The notes: generated by a model not told the origin, from the sequence alone. Shown: positions 8,533 to 17,809, counted from the stretch's first letter. The stretch is DNA of 24,877 nucleotides from Saprospiraceae bacterium (GCA_016715245.1 JADKAS010000022.1:1-24877); one strand, 5' to 3'. A program made the numbers and translations.

Positions 8533-9688
8533 TTAGTTTTTATTAAAATGATTAGGATCGCTTCTTGCTTTAGGTAGTATTTCTGATGTTGATGATTTGA
8601 CCTTGAGGCATTGCTGGCATACATTCAAATGAATATCAAAGCGCTCGACAAAATAAGAAAGGATGTCGAAGACTTGCTTAGGATTCCTTGTGGCATTCAA
8701 GCATTGCAGAATAATTTGAAGAATATGGTTTTTGACTTTGTTGCTCAGAAATCCAAAATGCCGGATTTTCATGAAGTGATCCGGTAGGATGTGCTGCAAA
8801 AAACCGGTCAATAAAATCTTCCAGGGATAAGGTCATAATTTTTCTTTCTTATCCCTGTAGTCCAAATAAGAAAAGATACCTGACTGTCGGAGAGAGTTAT
8901 AATCCTGGAATTGGTTATGGCTACCCGATGCGAATATCTTCCCAGATATTGAATAACGTGGTCAGGTTTTGAAACGGCGGCTGAATATTGACATTAAAAA
9001 CCTTGTCTTTCAACTCGTTTTGAAGTGTGATGTACTGGTCTTTAAACCTGATCAATTGGTGAGTGTTTTGAAGGGCATGAAACATGTTCAGGTAAACTTC
9101 TTTAAATTGAACTGTTAATTTTTCAATCGAACACAATAAGCGAGTATCTCCAGGGTGAGCCATTTGCCTTGTTTGTTATCGAATACTCCGGAAGGAATAA
9201 TGCAGTGAAGGTGTGGGTGTAAACTCAGGTTTTGCCCCAGCTGTGTAACACGGCTATCATGGCTGGCACTTGACATCCTTGTTATACCGTTGTTTAACCA
9301 CGATGCTCAAGGCTTTCCAAGCGGCCTTAAACAAGAGGTCATACATTTGTCCGCCGTGCGACAAGTACAGGTTGTTTAACTCGTGAGGTACGGTGAAAAT
9401 AACATGAAAATAACTCACCGGCAACAAGTCCCGGTTACGATCCAGTATCCATTGTTCCCGTTTTGAAAACTGGCACTTGGGACAATGTCTGTTCTTGCAG
9501 GAATTGTATGATATCCGGACATCCCCACATGAATGACAAGTGAGTTTATGACCGCCCAGCCTGGCCGTCCTGCACTCCATGATATCCTTGGCTACTTTAT
9601 ATGCACGAAAGGAAAGATTCTTTCCTGATTTATATTTGCCAAATCCTCGTCTGAATACCTCGCCTACCTCATTGACACCTCGTTCCAT
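8533..9688 (-). CDS. IS91 family transposase, frameshifted
   Basis: The repaired length of about 385 residues matches the family. The N-terminal zinc-binding domain is clean (9257-9688): CRTARLGGHKLTCHSCGDV and NSCKNRHCPKCQFSKREQW, followed by SYFHVIFTVPHELN. A shift near 9270 leads to LHSWGQNLSLHPHLHCIIPS, with the HUH-type histidines. After more shifts come QYLGRYSHRVAITNSRI, which contains the expected catalytic Tyr region, then LDYRDKKEK, MTLSLEDFIDRF and LPDHFMKIRHFGFLSNKVKN, and a C-terminal Cys pair in VCQQC. So all parts are present, though no single frame reads through. The start overlaps the recombinase stop by about 20 nt. Confidence 0.85.
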
Positions 9689-10520
9689 ACCCGGGCAATG
9701 TTTCCAGAGGACTAATCAGGGTGGTTTTTAACCTGTTGGTCAAGTGATAATAGGTAAGGGTTGTTTAATGTTGGAATGCCCCAGGTTACGCTGCACGGCC
9801 TGCAGGTCAGAACCTTCTTCCAGGCAGTGCGTCGTGTGGGTATGTCTCAGGTCATGGCTACTGACAGGCTTTTTGATACCTGCGGCCAATATTCTTTGTT
9901 TGAATATGGTTTGTATTGTTCTGTGGCTCAGGTGGCTTTTCTTGTCAGCACCCTCGAACAAGTATAACGCTGGCTTGTATTTCTGGTAATATATTCTCAG
10001 CCATACTAATAATTCCGACGGCATTTTTACCTCCCGCTGTTTATGTCCCTTAGGGTTACGAACCTGGATAATCATCCGGGCACTATCAATATCCGTCAAT
10101 TTTAAGGCGGCTACTTCCGACACCCTCAGTCCGGTGGCATACATGACCATGAATATAAGCTTGTGTTTGACATTCTTACAAAGATCCAATAGGCGTACTA
10201 CTTCTGCTTGACTCCAAGATATACTTCAAGGTCTTTTCCGCCTTTGGCCTTTGTAATCGATCCACCTTGTATGATTGGTCAAGCGTCTTGGTGTATAACA
10301 GTTTTAGTGCGCTCTGAATAATGTTGACATGTGACCAACTCTTGTTCTCATCCAATACAACTTTTAAAAAATCCTGATTTCCTCTTCCGTGATTTGTGAA
10401 GGACATTTCTTGTAGTGCCTTGCCAGCTTGGATACTGCTTCCGTGTAATTGCGAATGGTGTTGTTTGAAAAAATTACTGATGCTCATGTCACGCATGAAC
10501 CTCTTTCTTAATTCTGTCAT
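9669..10520 (-). CDS. Tyrosine recombinase/integrase of the IS91-type element, frameshifted
   Basis: About 284 residues. The N-terminal part (10176-10520) looks like a SAM-like core-binding domain. The catalytic domain (9740-10189) shows the first Arg in ATGLRVSEVAALKL, the His-x-x-Arg box in SSHDLRHTHTTH, and the second His in RNLGHSNIK. Adding one base to the T run at 9764-9766 continues it into TTLTYYHLTNRL, supplying the active-site Tyr, and on to a stop at 9669. Another shift near 10180 joins the two domains. The stop overlaps the transposase start, so the proteins are coupled. This is an accessory gene of the element rather than a prophage integrase: no phage genes or attachment-site repeats were seen. 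Confidence 0.82.
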
Positions 10521-10621
10521 CTCATTTAATTTTAAAGATTAAATAAGACTCTCCAGCAAAAATGATTCTAATTTATTCCAACCGTGGATTTATACTCGGT
10601 TTTGTTTGTATTTCGGTTGGG

Positions 10622-11137
10622 TTTGTTCAACTTACTTATATGCGCAACTACTTTTTATAAAAATTTTCATAACTTATTGATAATTAGATCATATTAAAAC
10701 TATAAAAATACGAAAGTTTGTTAATGATACTTAATATTTTAAATTTAAATTTATTGTATAATTGAGCTAACCGTTGGTATGACTAAAAAAATTCAACCTT
10801 ATCGGCATCTTTATATTTTAAAAAGTTGAAAAGTCCGGAAAACAGATGCCCAAATATTTTCCACTTTCAGATTTTTTCAGACACCGTAATATATTTAACA
10901 AATGTAATAAAAAACATTTTATGCGCCAAAAAATGGAAATTTTTTCAACTTTGTTTTGAATATCATTCGATTTGACGTATAGTTTTTTACAGCAAAATAG
11001 TTATCAAATCAAAATCTTGAATGTGGTTCACTTTGCCCCGGAATACATAATACTTTCATGGATTAAAAAAATAAATTTCCTCCCCCTACAGAATACGAAT
11101 AACACCATAATATCGTTATATCAAGAAAATAATAAAA
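10622..11137. other. Intergenic region, no gene recognised
   Basis: About 500 bases of very AT-rich DNA between the IS91-type element and the DinB-like gene. No reading frame with family features, no RNA gene and no clear terminator was found. The DinB-like gene's promoter should lie here, but I cannot point to a convincing TAnnTTTG box. Confidence 0.5.
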
Positions 11138-11758
11138 ATGAAAAACAATGTAACACGCAGAGATTTTGCACTCAACCTGGGAATGGGCGGATTAGGTGCC
11201 GTCATGCTTTCCGCTCAAAACATAAATGGAGACCCAAAAAGTCAGCGACAACATAAACCATATCGGACCCAAAAAGGATATACACCTCATATAGGCACCT
11301 TAGTATCTATGTTGGATTGGATCCGGGATACTGTCTTCAGGTACCACCCTAACCTATCGGTAGCTCAACTGGATCATTTACACGACAAAGATTCGAATAC
11401 GATTGGTGCACTTATCATGCACCTTGCCGCAACAGAAGTAATTTATCAGGACATCACATTTGAAAATCTGGATGATTTTTCTCCGGCCAATAAAGAAAAA
11501 TGGAGTGTTGCCATGGATCTGGGCGAAAAAGCAAGAAATGAAATCAAAGGCAATCCTCTCAGTTTCTACAGGGATATGTATGAAGAGGTGAGAACAAAAA
11601 CCAATGCCGGATTGGACAAACGCGATGACAATTGGTTGCTGTCAGGAGAAACAAAAGATTGGGATTGGAATAACTATTGTAAATGGTTTCACGTAGTGGA
11701 ACATTATGCCAACCACAGAGGACAGATCACCTGGCAGGCGAAGAGACTTCCGAGTTAA
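11138..11758 (+). CDS. DinB-like (DUF664-type) metal-binding protein with Tat signal
   Basis: 206 residues, intact. The N-terminus holds a twin-arginine motif TRRDFALNLG followed by a glycine-rich hydrophobic stretch (residues 11-26), so the protein is probably exported folded by the Tat system. The body is helical and DinB-like: His51 in TPHIGTLV, a middle helix with MHLAATEV (His95), and near the end HVVEHYANHRGQI with His185, His189 and His193. The DinB/DUF664 fold uses three His residues to bind one metal; members include thiol transferases and many proteins of unknown function. The start ATG is the first Met and gives a proper Tat signal. No operon partner is visible. The reaction is unknown. 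Confidence 0.82.
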   Translation: MKNNVTRRDFALNLGMGGLGAVMLSAQNINGDPKSQRQHKPYRTQKGYTPHIGTLVSMLDWIRDTVFRYHPNLSVAQLDHLHDKDSNTIGALIMHLAATEVIYQDITFENLDDFSPANKEKWSVAMDLGEKARNEIKGNPLSFYRDMYEEVRTKTNAGLDKRDDNWLLSGETKDWDWNNYCKWFHVVEHYANHRGQITWQAKRLPS

Positions 11759-11952
11759 ATTGAAAATTGAAAATTGAAAGTTGAAAGTTGATAGTTGATA
11801 GTTGAAAGTTTAAAGTGAAGGTTAAAAGTTGAAGGTTGAAGGTTGAAGGTTGAAGGTTGAAGTTGAAAGTTGAAAGTTGAAGGTTGAAAGTGAAGGTTCA
11901 TGGTTGATGGTTGATGTTGGGTTTAAAGTTGAAAATTGGTTGAAAATTGAAA
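11757..11952. repeat. Degenerate heptanucleotide tandem repeat (GTTGAAR)
   Basis: Right after the DinB-like stop, about 25-28 copies of a 7-bp unit follow, mostly GTTGAAA, GTTGAAG or GTTGATR, with some slipped or altered units. The plus strand is purine/T-rich with almost no C. Such arrays arise by slippage and vary in length between strains. There is no coding potential. It fills most of the gap to the convergent DUF6090-type gene and may sit where both transcripts end. Confidence 0.9.
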
Positions 11953-12026
11953 TGGGGTTTTCACACAAAACAATCTTTTTTCAAAAGGAGTCGGATTGTT
12001 ACAGAACTTAGGATTGGACAGCAAAT

Positions 12027-12776
12027 TTACTGGTTGATTTCCTTTTTGATTAGCTCAATAGTCAATTCCACACTTTTTAATATTTTGACATCAAGGTCTT
12101 TTAGTCCTATATTATTAAAGTGAGCCAAAGTAAATCCGTTTTTTATCGCTTTGTCTTTTAATGCAGTTTTTACATCTGTTTCTGATAATTCTATTTTCGA
12201 GTTTGGGTTTCCCCAAATAGCGATTCCATCTTCATAGTCAATTATACTTGCTAAAGGATTATACAGATACAGAGTATAATCATCATACATGTGTCTCCTT
12301 ACTTCAAAAAGCTCTTTATAGGAGGCATTTACATCCAGAAGTAATTCTTTTATTTTCGCATTTCTAATGATCGACATATTCCCTGAATTAACTAACTCCT
12401 CGAATGTTGTATTTCTGGGATGATGGAATTGCCAATAAAGTACATTTACAAAATGAAAATAAAAGTCAGAAAGTTTCTCAATCTTTGCTCCATCAAAGTA
12501 GCTTACCATTGTTTTCGCAGAATTTGCCATACTTGTTCTTACTTCTACAATCTTGTTTAATCCTATCCTATCGCTTTCAAGGTCTTTAAGAATATTATTC
12601 AGAATTATTTGTTCCTGCTGTTTACTCTTTTGACTCTCGTTCCAGTTATTAATCTGTAGAGCAATCAAAATTCCAATTACAACAAGGATTATTTCCCCTA
12701 ATGCATAAACAAGGTATTTGCTAAACTTACTATCAGACAACAATTGTTGTCTGAGGGTTCTGAAAAACTTAATCAT
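12027..12776 (-). CDS. DUF6090-type single-pass membrane protein
   Basis: 249 residues, intact. The start MIKFFRTLRQQLLSDSKFSK, then YALGEIILVVIGILIALQIN (about residues 25-44) and NWNE is the hallmark of the DUF6090 family common in Bacteroidota, often present in many copies per genome. One transmembrane helix near the N-terminus is followed by a long helical domain with a coiled-coil tendency (SQKSKQQEQIILNNILKDLE). The topology suggests the large part faces the periplasm. The function is unknown. It converges with the DinB-like gene. Confidence 0.88.
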   Translation of the reverse strand: MIKFFRTLRQQLLSDSKFSKYLVYALGEIILVVIGILIALQINNWNESQKSKQQEQIILNNILKDLESDRIGLNKIVEVRTSMANSAKTMVSYFDGAKIEKLSDFYFHFVNVLYWQFHHPRNTTFEELVNSGNMSIIRNAKIKELLLDVNASYKELFEVRRHMYDDYTLYLYNPLASIIDYEDGIAIWGNPNSKIELSETDVKTALKDKAIKNGFTLAHFNNIGLKDLDVKILKSVELTIELIKKEINQ

Positions 12777-13044
12777 TTGCTGTTACGTTTTTTTAATCTA
12801 ACATTTTATAAGTCTTGTTGGGCTACCATTTATGGCTTGCGTTCAAGTATTTCTGAGCTTGTCGATGGCGGTCATTTAGAAGTGCCCAACTGTCGTCAAG
12901 CACAAAAGGTTGACAGAACCAAAACTACGATAGCCATCGGGGTCAATTAAGCACTGTTCGCCTGCTATCGCAAAACCCCTCTTATCCATATGTATTTTTC
13001 TTCTGTTTTATTGTCATCTGTTATGTTCGTTGTTTCTGTCATTT
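12777..13044. other. Intergenic region, no gene recognised
   Basis: 268 bases between the ClC channel stop and the DUF6090-type start, both on the minus strand. Open frames here have no family features. It looks like the moderately GC-rich spacer repeats common in Bacteroidota genomes, but I cannot confirm a second copy in this window. A promoter for the DUF6090-type gene should be at its left end, next to 12776; none is obvious. Confidence 0.45.
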
Positions 13045-14382
13045 TTACGCTTGCCTTTCAAGTTCTTTGGTGTAAATTGATTTGTTTTCAAAATACGAAG
13101 ATATGAAAAATGAAGTTGCCGAAACAATCATTAAAGGAACAAACAAAGCGTAACCACCTGTTATTTCAGCAATCAAGAACACTGAAGTCAGCGGTATTTT
13201 TATTACCCCTGCTAAAACTCCTGCCATACCTGCAACGGTAAAATTAATTATGTTTAATTCCATTAGTCCAAATTTGGCTAATGCACTTGCAATTAAAAAC
13301 CCAAGAAAACCGCCCATAAATAGAGAAGGTGCAAAAATTCCACCATTGCCGCCTGCCGAAATAGTTATGCTTGTTGCATATGGTTTAAAGAGCAATATTG
13401 CTATGATTGATGCAAATAAAAAAATGTCATTTGAGGAAAATAATGTCTTGTTGAGTATATGTAGGTTTTCGTTATTGAAAATTGATTGAATTGAAAAATA
13501 ACCTTCGCCATATAGAGAAGGAAAAATAAAAATCAGGGTTGATAATATTACTCCTCCAATTCCTGCACGGAACCACTTATTTTTAAACTTGCTAAAAAGT
13601 TTGTTTACTTGGATAGATTGTCGAATGATAAAAACAGAATAAAGTCCCGCAATAGAACCTAACAATATGTAAATTGGTATTGCTTTTAGTTCCCAATCGT
13701 TAGTAATTAGAACAAATAGTTTTTCTTGAAACAAAATTTTTGAAACAATGGCACCTGTCGCACTTGATATAAGTAATGGAATAAAAGCGGAAACTGAAAT
13801 ACCAACCAAAAGAACTTCAATCGCAAATAAAACTCCTGCAATCGGGGCGTTGAAAATAGCCGAAATACCTGCTGCTGCGCCACTTGCCAATAACAAAGCT
13901 CTGTCTTCGTTTGTAAATTTAAAATAACGGGCAATGTTTGAACCGATTGCCGAACCTGTCGCCACAATTGGTGCTTCAAAACCTGCTGAACCACCAAAAC
14001 CGATTGTCAATGCACTTGAAAATATATGTCCGTAAGTATGGCTACGGTCAATGTGTGCTGATTTGTTATTGATTGCGTAAAGAATTGGGCTAATTCCTTT
14101 TTTTAGCCCGTTTTTATGGAAAATGCTTAAATAAAGAACGGTTAAAAATAGTCCGATAATTGGAAGTACAAGCAATAACACGTTGAATATATTTCTGTCG
14201 GTAACAATTTGTATAAGGTGATGAACATTATGTAACACACTTTTCAAGAGAAAAGCCGAAAAACCCGCACTTATTCCAATTAAAATACAAATTAGTACGA
14301 GTAAAGTCCTTTTTGGTATTCGTAATACAGTTCGTCTGAATAGTATTGTCAAGTTGGTGAGAAGTTGTTGTCCGGTTGTCAC
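13045..14382 (-). CDS. ClC family chloride channel or Cl-/H+ antiporter
   Basis: 445 residues, intact, with about ten or more hydrophobic segments as expected for one ClC subunit of a homodimer. The selectivity motifs are visible: TIGFGGSAGFEAPIVATGSA, where the Glu corresponds to the gating glutamate of the G-x-E-x-P motif, and GGNGGIFAPSLFMGG, the G-x-F-x-P motif. A further GIIKIPLTSVFLIAEI-like stretch near the C-terminus matches the last inner helices (seen as GVIKIPLTSVFLIAEITGG). There is no CBS domain after the membrane part. Conservation of the gating Glu fits a gated channel or antiporter; sequence alone does not decide. Start at 14382 gives the normal short N-terminus. Confidence 0.93.
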   Translation of the reverse strand: MTTGQQLLTNLTILFRRTVLRIPKRTLLVLICILIGISAGFSAFLLKSVLHNVHHLIQIVTDRNIFNVLLLVLPIIGLFLTVLYLSIFHKNGLKKGISPILYAINNKSAHIDRSHTYGHIFSSALTIGFGGSAGFEAPIVATGSAIGSNIARYFKFTNEDRALLLASGAAAGISAIFNAPIAGVLFAIEVLLVGISVSAFIPLLISSATGAIVSKILFQEKLFVLITNDWELKAIPIYILLGSIAGLYSVFIIRQSIQVNKLFSKFKNKWFRAGIGGVILSTLIFIFPSLYGEGYFSIQSIFNNENLHILNKTLFSSNDIFLFASIIAILLFKPYATSITISAGGNGGIFAPSLFMGGFLGFLIASALAKFGLMELNIINFTVAGMAGVLAGVIKIPLTSVFLIAEITGGYALFVPLMIVSATSFFISSYFENKSIYTKELERQA

Positions 14383-14629
14383 TTTTTTAAGTTATGTCTG
14401 TTTACAGCTCTGTCTTCAAAGCATTTATGCTATTTAATTTACGCACAAAATATATTATTTTTTATAAAAAACATTCTGTTTACTTCATTTTTAAAAAAAG
14501 TTAATCGTATCCCCTTACAAATCATTGATTTGCGACCTATACGCCAACCTTGGTGTTTATCTTCTTTGACACCGATACTGATGTTGGGGCCGGTTTTGCT
14601 GACTTTTGACTTATGCTCTGCTCCGGAAT
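14383..14629. other. Upstream region of the ClC gene, no gene recognised
   Basis: The stretch before the 41-bp repeat array contains an open plus-strand frame, but it has no domain features and runs into the repeats. The ClC promoter should be here on the minus strand; no clear box is visible. Confidence 0.4.
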
Positions 14630-15165
14630 TTGGGCTTATCTTTTGGATATCATACTATCACTTAGGGAATTTGTCTATATTTTATGGAGAGACACTAATC
14701 CCTTTGAAATTTTGGCCATATTTTTTTTGTAGAAGCACGATTATCAATGTATTTTCGATCATATTTCCAGTAGAGGCAGGATTTTTTATATATTTTTGTC
14801 CATATCCTTTGGAGATGTTAAAAAATATTAAGTAATTCGGTCATATTTTTTGGAGATGTTAAAATTTCTTAACAAATTCGGTCATATTTTTTGGATATGG
14901 TAAAATTCCACTGCGTTTTTGGCTATATTTTTTGGATATGCTAAAATCCGTACGCATTTTTGATCATTTTTTTTGGATATGTTAAAATTTCTTAACTTTT
15001 TCGGCTATTTTTTTGAGATATACCAAAATTCTGCTGCGTTTTTGACCATATTTTTAAAATAAACCCAATTATTTTTGTGTATTTGTATATCTCCTTCTGA
15101 CATACAAAAAATCCATTGTGGTTTTTGTTCATATTTTTTTGATAACTCCGGATAACGTATGGCAT
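14630..15165. repeat. Degenerate ~41-bp tandem repeat array
   Basis: About 13 imperfect units of 39-43 bp. The most constant part is catattttttggatatg preceded by TTTTGG or TTCGG; the following taaaat plus 12-15 nt varies. The best units start near 14836, 14877, 14919, 14960 and 15000; outer units are more decayed. CATAT and ATATG can pair across the T run, so each unit can form a small hairpin. Period 41 is not a multiple of 3, so it is non-coding. It fills most of the space between the divergent ClC and DUF6261-type genes. Confidence 0.8.
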
Positions 15166-15281
15166 ATTGATTCTCAAAACAAAATATCTCCAAAATACCT
15201 CAAAAAAATGCCCGTTTTTCTGAAAAAAAAGTTAAAAAAGCACCCAAACAGGCCATAATTGTTAAAATTATATTAAAAGGG

Positions 15282-15313
15282 TTGACGGGTATTATAAAAT
15301 CACTTTATCTTTG
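15282..15313 (+). promoter_or_regulatory. Bacteroidota-type promoter for the DUF6261-type gene
   Basis: A TTGAC box at 15282-15286 and a perfect TAnnTTTG box (TATCTTTG, 15306-15313) are about 19 nt apart, matching the Bacteroidota -33/-7 consensus. Transcription would start near 15320, leaving a leader of about 240 nt before the ATG at 15559, which is long for a single gene and may hold regulation. Confidence 0.7.
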
Positions 15314-15558
15314 TTTCGAAAAAGATTCAAAGGAATTTTACTACAAATATTACTACTTAAATTATTTACAAGTTTGGTATTTCCATAAAGGAAATAAAAA
15401 TATTAAATCTTTTATGCAAGATCATCAACGATAATGTAAAACGTATTGCTGATTTCTTAAACATAAAAGGAAATTCAGGTCAGTGGTATTTATACCATAT
15501 GACCCAACAGACTACGGAGTTTATATTTTATTATTTTTTAACCATTAAATTTTTTTGT

Positions 15559-16326
15559 ATGAAAAAAATTTTGACAGTCTCTATGAAAGACTTTAAAACG
15601 GGCGAATCTCTTGAATTCGCAAACAATGTGGACCGTGTTTTCGCTTCTGAAGACACCAAAACATTGATGCTGGAGGATCAGTTGACAGTATTTAATAACG
15701 CTGCCGCTGATCTGGAGAATGTATTTATTGACAGTACCGGTACTGAGATGACCAGAGAGTTGCGGTTGCTGGACACAGAGAGACTCATTGTTCTTGCTGC
15801 TATGAAATTGTTGCTCAAGTCATTGGTAAAAGGTGGTAAAGATGACATTGCCGCCATGGCTGCCAGACTTTTAAACAATTTCCTGCAACATTGTAAAAGT
15901 ATCAGTAAAATGGGTTATCAAAACAAAACTGCTTTGATCAGATCTATGCTGAAAGACTGGACTACCCTGCCTGCATTGATGGAAGCTTCAAAAGTCGTTT
16001 TTTTACGAAATGAAGTTGAAGACCTGACTGAAAAAAACACGCTTTTTGCCGAAAAATTCTTTGAAAACGCAATTTCTAACAAAAGAAACGCTGAAATTCC
16101 GTTGAAAAAAGCAAAATTAAAAGAGGCGTACGACACGTTGATTGATATTACAGTATCGTTCAGTAAGGTAGCCGCTGACAAACAACCTTATCTCAACATC
16201 ATCGAGGAGTTGAACAAGGTGATTGAAAGGAATAACATGCCTGTTTTGCTGAGAAGAGGTTTGCGCAAAAAGAGTAGCCCTGTTATACCCACTCCGGTCA
16301 CCCTACCCGATGAAATGATATTTTAG
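15559..16326 (+). CDS. DUF6261-type protein of unknown function
   Basis: 255 residues from the ATG at 15559; the frame opens earlier, but the upstream 20 codons are AT-rich leader and the MKKILTVSMKDFKTGESLEF start fits the family. The protein is almost all helical: about six amphipathic helices, including RLIVLAAMKLLLKSLVKGGK, AARLLNNFLQHC and PYLNIIEELNKVIERNN, with a basic, Pro-rich tail (LRRGLRKKSSPVIP). There is no signal peptide and no membrane segment. DUF6261 proteins are frequent in Bacteroidota and uncharacterised. It is a single gene with its own promoter and a strong terminator. Confidence 0.75.
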   Translation: MKKILTVSMKDFKTGESLEFANNVDRVFASEDTKTLMLEDQLTVFNNAAADLENVFIDSTGTEMTRELRLLDTERLIVLAAMKLLLKSLVKGGKDDIAAMAARLLNNFLQHCKSISKMGYQNKTALIRSMLKDWTTLPALMEASKVVFLRNEVEDLTEKNTLFAEKFFENAISNKRNAEIPLKKAKLKEAYDTLIDITVSFSKVAADKQPYLNIIEELNKVIERNNMPVLLRRGLRKKSSPVIPTPVTLPDEMIF

Positions 16327-16360
16327 AGATTTCATTGTAATAAATTTTTTAGTTAGAAAG

Positions 16361-16393
16361 AAAAGCCGTCTGATGGAAATCAGGCGGCTTTTT
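16361..16393 (+). terminator. Rho-independent terminator
   Basis: A stem GCCGTCTGAT / ATCAGGCGGC with a GGAA loop (one G-U pair) is preceded by AAAA and followed by TTTTTG, 38 nt after the DUF6261-type stop. Confidence 0.92.
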
Positions 16394-16650
16394 GTTTAAA
16401 ATAAATTGAAAATTTGGAAATTAAATCGAATTTATCAGGAAAATTTAACTGGAAACTTCAACCTCTCTTAAAAAGAGGGCGATACGTTAGGTTTCAATTC
16501 TTACATATTACAAATGGAAGACATTTCCCATTGATTGAACAAAAGAAATGCAATATAATATGAAAATTTTAATCACCATAAAATCAGCCGCGAGCCGTGT
16601 CGCGTTCTTCCTATTCTGAGCCCTTTTGGTGGCAGAACTGCAAAGTCAGT

Positions 16651-16988
16651 CACCCTTCCTTTTGCCGCCTGCCGGCAAGGCAAGGATGACTGAATGGTCT
16701 CGACTGAAAGGAGAGAACCGAGTGAACGATTTCACTCGGTAATGAAGGAACCACAAACTACGGCTTGTGGCTAAATCGGGGATGGGTATAAAATTGCTTC
16801 GCACCAGTCAGTCCCGACTTCGTCGGGATTCAGAGGGGCCAGGATTCAAATATTTGCCCGGAGGCAAAGAAATATACAATCTTAGCGGGACGCTAAGATT
16901 ATCGGGTGTAATATAGGCCGGCCTGATTATATTACGGTGCGGCTGGAAGAAAACCGACTTCATTTTTTAGATAAAGAAGCACATTATA
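16651..16988. repeat. Array unit X, copy 1
   Basis: This unit holds a row of hairpins: ACCGAGTGA/TCACTCGGT, CCACAA/TTGTGG, TTTGCC/GGCAAA, AATCTTAGCG/CGCTAAGATT and GTAATATA/TATATTAC. Compared with copy 2 it carries an extra 18-bp palindrome at 16664-16681 and a different left flank. Confidence 0.85.
16664..16681. repeat. 18-bp palindromic insert in X copy 1
   Basis: The segment gccgcctgccggcaaggc sits between cttcctttt and aaggatgac. The same place in copies 2 (near 17820) and 3 (near 18928) reads cctttttaagg without it, giving occupied and empty versions of one site. Confidence 0.8.
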
Positions 16989-17250
16989 GACATACGCAAA
17001 GTCTCCCCTTCGGGGAGATTTAGAGGGGCCAGGATTCAATTGATTTTTATACTCACCCCGTCCCTCTCTTGAAATAGAGGGCGATACGTTAGGTTTCAAT
17101 TCTTACATATTACAAATGGAAGACATTTCCCATTGATTGAACAAAAGAAATGCAATATCATATGAAACATTTTACTCACCAATAATCAAGCCGAGAGCCT
17201 TGGTTAGCGGTTCCTTCATTTGACCGGTATTACTTTATCGGGTTTGCCCC

Positions 17251-17280
17251 TGCCTGCCTAAGACGGCAGTCAGGCAGGCC
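17251..17280. repeat. 30-bp palindromic insert in Y copy 1
   Basis: The insert, with core CCTGCC...GGCAGG, lies in the loop of the 17-bp stem. Y copy 2 lacks it (empty site at about 18392). GCCCC borders both sides and could be a target duplication or pre-existing sequence. Confidence 0.85.
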
Positions 17281-17426
17281 GCCCCTCAAGGGAGCCCGAT
17301 AAAGTAATACCTGCATGGTAGAAAAACATACAAAACCTAAACCGGACGCCAAGGTATTTTCATTTTTTTAATTTTCTTCTGCGGTAAAAATTTTATCTCT
17401 GACGATTCCCTTCAGGGTCAGGCCAG

Positions 17427-17452
17427 CCTGCCTAAGACGGCAGTCAGGCAGG
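17427..17452. repeat. 26-bp palindrome, second copy
   Basis: The same CCTGCCTAAGACGGCAG...GGCAGG palindrome as at 17251-17280, here within the loop of the 14-bp stem of Y copy 1. It is kept in Y copy 2 at 18539-18564. Confidence 0.85.
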
Positions 17453-17809
17453 GCAGAACGGAAGAGATAAAATTTTCTCATAGAATGATCTCCCCAAATC
17501 AATTTTAATTTCATTTTTGTCACAATTATTTAACACTGATTGTTCCCTTTCATCGAAAAGTATAGAAGAGTGTAAAATTTCGTTTTATGTAAAAAACTTC
17601 ACTCTTTCGACATACGCAAAGTCCCGACTTCGTCGGGATTCAGAGGGGCCAGGATTCAATTGATTTTTATACTCACCCCGTCCCTCTCTTAAAAAAGAGG
17701 GCGATACGTTAGGTTTCAATTCTTACATATTACAAATGGAAGACATTTCCCATTGATTGAACAAAAGAAATGCAATATAATTATATCACAAAACCCAAAC
17801 CTTGTGCGT

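Larger units (their letters stand above)
8167..10621 (-). mobile_element. IS91-type element with accessory tyrosine recombinase (ends approximate)
   Basis: A tyrosine recombinase and an IS91-family transposase overlap on the minus strand, an arrangement known from a subgroup of IS91 elements. IS91 elements move by rolling-circle transposition with a HUH-type (Y2-like) transposase and have no classical terminal inverted repeats. The limits given are guesses: the inverted repeat at 8167-8275 on one side and a short stem (ccaaccg/cggttgg, 10578-10584 and 10614-10620) on the other. The stretch 8276-8532 after the transposase stop holds no gene I can support. The element lies directly upstream of the immune-like operon. 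Confidence 0.6.
17161..17608. repeat. Array unit Y, copy 1
   Basis: Two long perfect stems: GGTATTACTTTATCGGG (17226-17242) with its complement at 17295-17311 (17 bp), and AAAATTTTATCTCT (17387-17400) with 17463-17476 (14 bp). A GC-rich palindrome sits in each loop. A third stem, AGAGTG/CACTCT, with TAAAA/TTTTA nested inside, lies near the right end. Confidence 0.85.

Noticed and set aside
9669..10520. Prophage or genomic-island integrase
   Set aside because: It overlaps the IS91-type transposase, and no phage genes, tRNA target or attachment-site repeats are visible.
1..10520. Reading the whole left part as pseudogenes
   Set aside because: Active-site motifs are kept across all broken genes and most breaks are single missing A/T bases in runs, which fits sequence error better; decay is still possible for the IS element.
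14365..14835. Open plus-strand frame of 156 codons
   Set aside because: It runs into the 41-bp repeat, whose period is not a multiple of three, has no family features and overlaps the ClC start.
14630..15165. Possible CRISPR array
   Set aside because: The units vary in their whole length, the constant core is only about 17 nt, gaps between cores are similar to one another, and no cas gene is near.
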